DNA of 5,878 nt from Armatimonadota bacterium (lineage in GTDB: Bacteria > Armatimonadota > Fimbriimonadia > Fimbriimonadales > ATM1), in contig JACDEQ010000108.1 in NCBI GenBank assembly GCA_013816225.1, positions 1,142-7,019 on the forward strand. The letters run 5' to 3'. How positions within the stretch are numbered: the stretch's first letter is position 1; the number at the start of each line of letters is the position of its first letter. The notes below the pieces were generated by a model. The model was not told the DNA's origin. It saw only the letters and a program-made list of their open reading frames with translations, and did not search any database. Made by a program: the position numbers and the translations under genes. Shown here piece by piece: positions 1-3,475 of the stretch.

Positions 1-398
1 TCCGAAGTCACCTGCCGCTCTTCCATCGCCTCGAGCAGCGCCGCCTGAGTCTTGGGCGTGGCTCGGTTGATTTCGTCGGCGAGAACCACGTTGCCGAAAA
101 TCGGGCCTGGCTTGAATTCGAACTCCGCCCTTTTCTGGTTGAAGATGCTCGAGCCGGTGATGTCTGCGGGTAGCAGATCGGGAGTGAACTGGATACGCTT
201 GAACTCGCCGCCGATTGCCCTGGCCAGTGCCTTCGCGAGCATGGTTTTCCCGACGCCCGGTACGTCCTCGATCAACAAGTGCCCGTTGCACAAGAGGACG
301 AGCACGGCCTTCTCGACCGTGTCTGTCTTGCCTAGGATAACTTTATCAACTTGCGAGACGATCGCCTTCGCGCCGTCAGCGATTTCCGATGGAGTCAA
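1..398 (-). CDS. MoxR-family AAA+ ATPase, N-terminal part (cut by window edge)
   Basis: MoxR AAA+ ATPases are cytoplasmic chaperone-like ATPases, often encoded beside DUF58 and von Willebrand factor A proteins, that help mature enzyme complexes or act in envelope and stress functions. I read 132 codons. The Walker A loop is PGVGKT (about residues 47-52) and Walker B is VVLADE (about 104-109), followed by INRATPKTQAALLEAMEE, the block typical of MoxR. The segment FTPDLLPADITGSSIF after Walker A is also a MoxR hallmark. The best start is TTG at 398-396, giving MTPSEIADGAK, because AGGTG (408-404) lies 5 bases upstream. A GTG at 404 is too close to that site, and an in-frame TGA at 410-408 closes the frame. 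The lid, sensor 2 region and neighbouring operon genes lie to the left of base 1. The family call is firm; the substrate cannot be told. Confidence 0.95.
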   Translation of the reverse strand, partial: MTPSEIADGAKAIVSQVDKVILGKTDTVEKAVLVLLCNGHLLIEDVPGVGKTMLAKALARAIGGEFKRIQFTPDLLPADITGSSIFNQKRAEFEFKPGPIFGNVVLADEINRATPKTQAALLEAMEERQVTS

Positions 399-406
399 AC
401 ACACAC

Positions 407-416
407 CTCATATGAG
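407..416. promoter_or_regulatory. 10-bp perfect palindrome over the MoxR ribosome binding site
   Basis: CTCATATGAG is perfectly self-complementary. It sits between the candidate promoter and the TTG start, and its minus-strand right end overlaps the AGGTG ribosome binding site. It could be half of an operator or could partly mask the ribosome binding site, but a palindrome this short may be chance. Confidence 0.2.
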
Positions 417-446
417 AGTTTACTAGTGAACGGGCCAGCGTGCCAA
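417..446 (-). promoter_or_regulatory. Candidate sigma70-type promoter for the MoxR gene
   Basis: On the minus strand TTGGCA (446-441) is followed after 18 bases by TAAACT (422-417), about 20 bases ahead of the TTG start of the MoxR gene. The -35 box is good and the -10 box matches the consensus at four of six positions. This is by eye only. Confidence 0.35.
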
Positions 447-470
447 TCCGTTCCCCGCTGTCCGCACATG

Positions 471-494
471 AGTGCCTCCACCGTAGGCATACTC
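471..494 (+). repeat. Partial REP-like unit (right half only)
   Basis: The 14 bases CCGTAGGCATACTC at 481-494 are identical to 525-538 in the full unit that follows. The preceding GTGCCTCCA resembles the GTGGCTCCG of that unit. I read this as the right-hand end of a truncated REP unit abutting the complete one at 495-545. Confidence 0.6.
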
Positions 495-545
495 CTATCG
501 TGCCACCCCCGTGGGGTGGCTCCGCCGTAGGCATACTCGCACAGC
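495..545 (+). repeat. REP-like palindromic unit 1 (complete, 51 bp)
   Basis: The unit starts CTATCGT and contains a perfect 8-bp stem, GCCACCCC (502-509) and GGGGTGGC (513-520), with a three-base CGT loop. It is followed by a conserved tail ending GCACAGC. It matches the 51-bp unit at 643-693 with five mismatches, all in the tail. Such units are typical of RAYT-mobilised REP sequences, and a RAYT gene begins 98 bases to the right. Confidence 0.85.
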
Positions 546-571
546 TGAACGCGCTCTCCTCGGCGCAAGCG

Positions 572-586
572 CCTATTGCGCCACCC
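572..586 (+). repeat. Degenerate REP-like half unit
   Basis: CCTATTGCGCCACCC matches the left arm of the REP unit (CCTATCGTGCCACCC) with two substitutions. No matching right arm follows, so only a decayed left half remains. It starts 78 bp after unit 1 and 70 bp before unit 2, roughly in phase with both. Confidence 0.5.
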
Positions 587-642
587 TCATCCAGGCGGGC
601 TTGGAGCTCGGATCCGTGGAACAACAGGTCGCGTCTATCGTT

Positions 643-693
643 CTATCGTGCCACCCCCGTGGGGTGGCTCCGCTGTAAGCACGCGCGCACAGC
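643..693 (+). repeat. REP-like palindromic unit 2, overlapping the 3' end of the transposase
   Basis: It has the same stem as unit 1: GCCACCCC (650-657), loop CGT, GGGGTGGC (661-668). The unit occupies exactly the last 17 codons of the minus-strand transposase, including its TAG stop, so the protein tail ...RSHPTGVAR is translated from the repeat. A shorter direct duplication TCTATCGT just before it (633-640 and 642-649) marks the left edge. Confidence 0.85.
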
Positions 694-1240
694 CTCAGGC
701 CAACAAGCAACTCGTTCATCGAGACTAAGCACTAGGCGATACCCGTTCCACTTCGCCTGCTCCCAAAATATTGCACTCGACCAGGCGTACTCGCAGGGAT
801 GCAAGCACAGACCACGCTTCACGGGATTGTGGTGGATGTACTCGATCTTTTGGAGAAACGCTGACTCCTTGTCGATTTGGACGCTGCGAAAACCGCGCTG
901 CCACACCTTTCTGGAGTTCAGTCGTCGTCTCTTGTCCATTTCGGCAGCGATGCACTCGGAGCAAACATGTAACGTTCGCCGGGCCGCGTTGGACTTAATA
1001 CGGTCTAAGAGTTCACTAATTTTGCATAAGGCCGGCAGAGTCAGGAGCAGGTGAAAATGCTCCGGCATGACAACGAATGCATGGATGTCGAACCCATAGA
1101 AGTCGGCATCCTCGAAAAGACCCGCTGTGACCGAGTCTGCGGCCGCGCGCTCAGCGAACAGAGGCACGAAAGACAGGACAGTAGACTGTCATGAATGCCG
1201 TCTGTCCACCCTCGACGAGATTTTTCCACCTAGGCACCAT
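643..1240 (-). pseudogene. REP-associated tyrosine transposase (RAYT, Y1/HUH family), frameshifted
   Basis: RAYTs are single-domain HUH nucleases related to IS200/IS605 TnpA that cut and move REP hairpins through a tyrosine-DNA link. The long frame (from about 1188 down to 643) carries HAFVVMPEHFHLLL with the HUH pair HFH (codons at 1059-1051), then VWQRGFRS, and IEYIHHNPVKRGL, whose Tyr (codon 840-838) is the probable nucleophile. It ends YAWSS...RSHPTGVAR. A GTG at 1167 could start this frame but leaves out the first beta strand. That strand is found in another frame from ATG 1240: MVPRWKNLVEGGQTAFMT, a typical RAYT N terminus. The frames join at about 1186-1192 if one base is removed, giving ...AFMT-x-TVLSFVPLFAERA. 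Total length is about 198 residues. As read, the gene is broken, and a sequencing error is the main alternative. Confidence 0.85.
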
Positions 1241-1289
1241 TCCTCATCTTCAACGAGAGTATTCTAAGCTCCTCGCGGAGGTCCGAAGA

Positions 1290-1316
1290 GAGCCACCCCA
1301 CGGGGGTGGCACGATA
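1290..1316 (-). repeat. REP-like palindromic unit 3, inverted orientation
   Basis: GCCACCCC (1292-1299), loop ACG, GGGGTGGC (1303-1310), then ACGATA. This is the exact reverse complement of 27 bases shared by units 1 and 2. It lacks the conserved tail of those units. It lies about 50 bases upstream of the transposase start, so the transposase is bracketed by REPs in opposite orientation, the usual layout of a RAYT locus. Confidence 0.85.
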
Positions 1317-1371
1317 AAGGTAACTGACCACCGCGGAGGTTCAGTTTCGGTCTTCAATCATGGAGACGAGA

Positions 1372-1518
1372 ATGAGCAGAGGAAGCCGTTACAACGAGGA
1401 CCAAATCATGAAGGTGCTCCAGGAGATCGAGACGGGTGGCAGCGTCGCGAGCGTGCCTCGGTCCCCGTCACGCACATGTCCTTCCTCTGCATCGAAACTA
1501 CTACCGCTCGCACAGTAG
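1372..1518 (+). pseudogene. IS3-family transposase OrfA, N-terminal remnant
   Basis: The frame from ATG 1372 reads MSRGSRYNEDQIMKVLQEIE then TGGSVASV. This is the first helix of the helix-turn-helix OrfA of IS3-type elements (compare the common SRYTEEQI...L.E...G.SVA pattern). A good ribosome binding site, GGAG at 1362-1365, lies 6 bases upstream. After SVASV the family pattern (C.EHG.S..TYYRW) is lost and the frame stops at 1516-1518. A neighbouring frame at about 1470-1512 gives HVLPLHRNYYRS, which resembles the recognition helix end, so an indel near 1455-1475 is likely. No OrfB or right end is present. The left terminus may be near TGACCACCGCGG (about 1325). Non-functional remnant. Confidence 0.65.
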
Positions 1519-1542
1519 CCCTTTTTTATAGTGTTCAAAGTC

Positions 1543-2514
1543 CTAGCCTGCCCGCCGCTTTTGCGGCTTGCCACCCTTTGGCCGCGCCGGCGCCGGCGGC
1601 TTCGATTGGCCAGTCTCGTACTTCACCTTGAGATAGAGCGTGAACTGGATTACCGGCTCCACCACTACGGGATTCACGACGTGATCGAAGCTCTCGGCGG
1701 TTAGGGCATCGAAGTAAAACGTTCGGTTCTTGCGGGCGCCCTGGACGGTGAACTTTTGGCGGTAGTAGGCGGTCGACATATCCTCGGACTCGTATGCCGT
1801 GTACGCCGAGTACATGTCGGTTGGGTAGTAGCTGCTGTACTTCTCCGTATACACTTGGGGCTGTCGAAACTTGATTCCCAAGAGTCGCTCGTGGTTCGCA
1901 GCCTTCCGCTTGATTACCCGCGTAGCAATCTCCATCAGCTTCGTGCGTATTGTGTCGATGTCTCTCTCGATATAATCGACCTTGATAAGGTCGAAGATCT
2001 GGGATCGAGATGCCGCCGCAATGCACTTGTCCAGAAAGGCCTTGTCCTTGTAATGGACCGAAACGTTCTTCTTTACTTCAAAGCCCGCCAGCTTCTCCTT
2101 TGCGAGATCGCCGGCTACCTCATAGCCGTAGATTCGGTTTTGGGCAACGAAGTCCACAAAGAGATCGCTTGCGCCCACTCCCAATTGCCTCAGGTCATTC
2201 GAGAACTGAGCAATGGTGGCATCCATCTTCTGGCTGGACTCCTCAAGGGTTGCGCCTTCTTGGCTGATGCCGAATACCGCAACATACTCGTCTGCTGTGA
2301 CGTTTATCAAAACGCTCGCGTCGAGGAACATGCTCGTCGCGGTCGGCGGCATCTCGTCTTTCGTTACCGCACGCTTGGCGCGCTCGTTCGCTTGCGGTGT
2401 TACGCTTTGTCCATCGCGAAAGACAGCAGAACCTCCACCGGCCTGCCCAAAGCAGACATGCGAAATGACCGTCATGAATGTGAGGATTAAAACTAGCCGT
2501 CCCATGGTGATCAT
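1543..2514 (-). CDS. Secreted SIMPL-domain (DUF541) protein
   Basis: 323 residues, not cut. Residues 1-25 form a signal peptide (MGR, hydrophobic LVLILTFMTVISHV, then CFGQA with likely cleavage after Ala25), so the product is periplasmic or outer-envelope. A linker leads to a SIMPL-like domain at about 67-215: VLINVTADEYVAVFGISQEG, a helix ATLEESSQKMDATIAQF, LRQLGVGASDLFVDF, IYGYEVAGDL, VSVHYKDKAFLDKCIAAAS and a final helix with TKLMEIATRVIKRKA. The strand-helix-strand order fits SIMPL proteins (oxidative-stress defence and IRAK-binding relatives), whose molecular role is poorly known. Residues 222-251 hold nine tyrosines; the tail (306-323) is rich in Pro, Lys and Arg. Start ATG 2514 or ATG 2505; neither has a clear ribosome binding site. 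It is a lone gene. Family call by pattern only. Confidence 0.75.
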   Translation of the reverse strand: MITMGRLVLILTFMTVISHVCFGQAGGGSAVFRDGQSVTPQANERAKRAVTKDEMPPTATSMFLDASVLINVTADEYVAVFGISQEGATLEESSQKMDATIAQFSNDLRQLGVGASDLFVDFVAQNRIYGYEVAGDLAKEKLAGFEVKKNVSVHYKDKAFLDKCIAAASRSQIFDLIKVDYIERDIDTIRTKLMEIATRVIKRKAANHERLLGIKFRQPQVYTEKYSSYYPTDMYSAYTAYESEDMSTAYYRQKFTVQGARKNRTFYFDALTAESFDHVVNPVVVEPVIQFTLYLKVKYETGQSKPPAPARPKGGKPQKRRAG

Positions 2515-2829
2515 TGTAGCGCGTCGATCCAGTTACCGACCCCTCGATATGTGGGTCCACGCGGCCAAGGGGGCAAGGCATAAGTTAAGCAAGGTGGCCC
2601 GATTTCGCAAGGGCCGCGTACGCTTCGTAAAGCACATTGAAAACGCCTTCGCGGATCTCCTGATTCGTGATCGCTCGCCCTTTTGTTAGGTTTACGATGG
2701 GGCAGGATCATCAAATTCTTGGTAGGCCACAGTTTGGCCATCCGATCAACGGCCCGCGATCATCGCCGTCTTCCCCTCCGATGCGGTCTTGCTGGCGAGC
2801 GGCAGCCAATCGGGCCGCACGCCCCTGGG
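2515..2829. other. Intergenic stretch with no intact gene
   Basis: About 315 bases between two complete minus-strand genes. Apart from the coding-like fragment at 2585-2741, described separately, I see no convincing open frame, RNA gene or repeat. The promoter of the SIMPL gene should lie at 2515-2580, but no good box pair stands out there. Confidence 0.6.
2585..2741 (-). pseudogene. Degraded small gene or C-terminal fragment, unrecognised
   Basis: On the minus strand from about 2698 to a TAA at 2587-2585, one frame reads IVNLTKGRAITNQEIREGVF then NVLYEAYAALAKSGHLA. It has helix-like periodicity and ordinary composition and looks like a genuine protein end, but has no start codon in frame. 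A second frame from ATG 2741 reads MAKLWPTKNLMILP. The two join cleanly if one C is removed from the CCCC run at about 2699-2702, giving a 51-residue product. There is no ribosome binding site before ATG 2741. I do not recognise a family. It may be a decayed gene, a tiny intact gene with a homopolymer sequencing error, or chance. Confidence 0.35.
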
Positions 2830-3132
2830 CTACGTGCCGGTGGACTTCCGCAGGCCAGGTATGAGCAGGCCGTAGGCGTCGAAAACGCGGGTCGTCGGCT
2901 GCCCGGGAATGTTCAGGCCGGCGACGGCCGGCAGTATTCTGTTTTGCAGGAAGTTGTTCCAGTCTTCCTCGCTCTCCCAAATGTCAGCGGCTTTGAATGT
3001 GCCGTTGTCCCAGCCCTGCGCCTGGACGATCGAGCCCTTAGCCGGCTCTTCTTCCCAGCGAATGCGTCGGCGCGCCTCGTCGAACTGATCGAGAGTCAAG
3101 CCCGGCCACTCTAACTGAATGATGACTGCCAT
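2830..3132 (-). CDS. Small ABM-like (dimeric alpha/beta barrel) protein
   Basis: 100 residues. The start is ATG 3132, giving MAVIIQLEWPGLTLDQFDEA, because GAGGAG lies 5 bases upstream; a longer in-frame reading from 3207 has no such site. The pattern is a first beta strand (VIIQLEWPG), a helix (LDQFDEARRRI), a strand (GSIVQAQGWDNG), strand and DIWESEEDWNNFLQ (50-63) and a final strand near TTRVFDAYGLL. This fits small proteins of the antibiotic-biosynthesis-monooxygenase-like dimeric alpha/beta barrel group, in which the W(D/E)S.E....F motif is common. Most such short relatives have no known substrate, and no catalytic claim is made. It stands alone, pointing away from the plus-strand fragment at 3201. 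Confidence 0.75.
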   Translation of the reverse strand: MAVIIQLEWPGLTLDQFDEARRRIRWEEEPAKGSIVQAQGWDNGTFKAADIWESEEDWNNFLQNRILPAVAGLNIPGQPTTRVFDAYGLLIPGLRKSTGT

Positions 3133-3164
3133 TTCTTCTCCTCGTTTCCCCGTGGGGTGATCGG

Positions 3165-3189
3165 GAGATGATAGCCGCTTATCATTCTC
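3165..3189. promoter_or_regulatory. Inverted repeat upstream of the ABM-like gene (possible operator)
   Basis: ATGATA (3168-3173) and TATCAT (3180-3185) are perfect inverted arms around GCCGCT. The symmetry continues outward as GAG.../...CTC with a one-base offset. It lies 33-57 bases before the ATG at 3132. On the minus strand TATCAT could also be a -10 box with a weak TGTCAG -35 box 15 bases before it, so a repressor site over a promoter is plausible but unproven. Confidence 0.35.
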
Positions 3190-3200
3190 TGACACCTGTG

Positions 3201-3354
3201 GAGGCATGTAAATTCAACACGAGATACGCGTTCGTTCGGCTTCCTCGACACGGCCAACCTCGACGAAGGCGCCCTGTGGCCGACCGGCTTCGCGCTGAAG
3301 GAGCTGACCGACGCCGCAGAGGCAAAGATCGCCGCGCTCGTGAAGAAAGCGTGA
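3201..3354 (+). pseudogene. C-terminal remnant of a DUF1801-like protein, frameshifted
   Basis: The first frame reads EACKFNTRYAF (3201-3233). The reading then continues one base later as FGFLDTANLDEGALWPTGFA (from 3235) and LKELTDAAEAKIAALVKKA to TGA 3352-3354. The joined text strongly resembles, from memory, the end of small DUF1801/YdhG-like proteins (QKF.TRYATFGF.D.ANLD.G.MWPT.FALKELT...EARIAALVKKAV). One extra base near 3234 splits the frames. The N-terminal two thirds of the family are absent upstream and no start codon serves the second frame. This is a truncated and frameshifted relic; the family name is from recollection rather than a search. Confidence 0.6.
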
Positions 3355-3387
3355 GCTGAGGACCGAGTTCGCATATCAAACCGTCGT

Positions 3388-3423
3388 CCGGGGGGCCCGG
3401 CTATTCAGCGTCACGTGATGACG
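3388..3423. promoter_or_regulatory. Two short inverted repeats ahead of the helicase gene
   Basis: CCGGG-GGG-CCCGG (3388-3400) can form a tight five-pair hairpin, and CGTCA-CGTGA-TGACG (3409-3423) is an interrupted palindrome. They lie between the DUF1801-like relic and the helicase start. The first has no following T run, so it is a poor intrinsic terminator. Either may be regulatory or chance. Confidence 0.2.
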
Positions 3424-3475
3424 ACGATATTCGCTGGGCCGTGTAGAATGGTAGACAAGGTGGCTCGGAAAAACG

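Noticed and set aside
52..426. 124-codon plus-strand open frame
   Set aside because: Antisense to the MoxR gene, whose Walker motifs are unmistakable.
471..693. CRISPR-like array
   Set aside because: The repeats are palindromic, few, variously truncated and differ in length; they match a REP cluster next to a RAYT, and no cas gene is visible.
440..1054. 204-codon plus-strand open frame
   Set aside because: It runs antisense to the transposase and across REP units; the minus strand carries the HUH and YIHHNPV motifs, and this translation shows no domain.
1515..1530. CCCTTTTTTATAG as an intrinsic terminator
   Set aside because: No stem precedes the T run on the plus strand, and on the minus strand it would be an A run, so it is not a terminator for the SIMPL gene.
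1756..2490. 244-codon plus-strand open frame
   Set aside because: It mirrors the SIMPL gene, which has a signal peptide and a coherent domain; the plus translation has neither.
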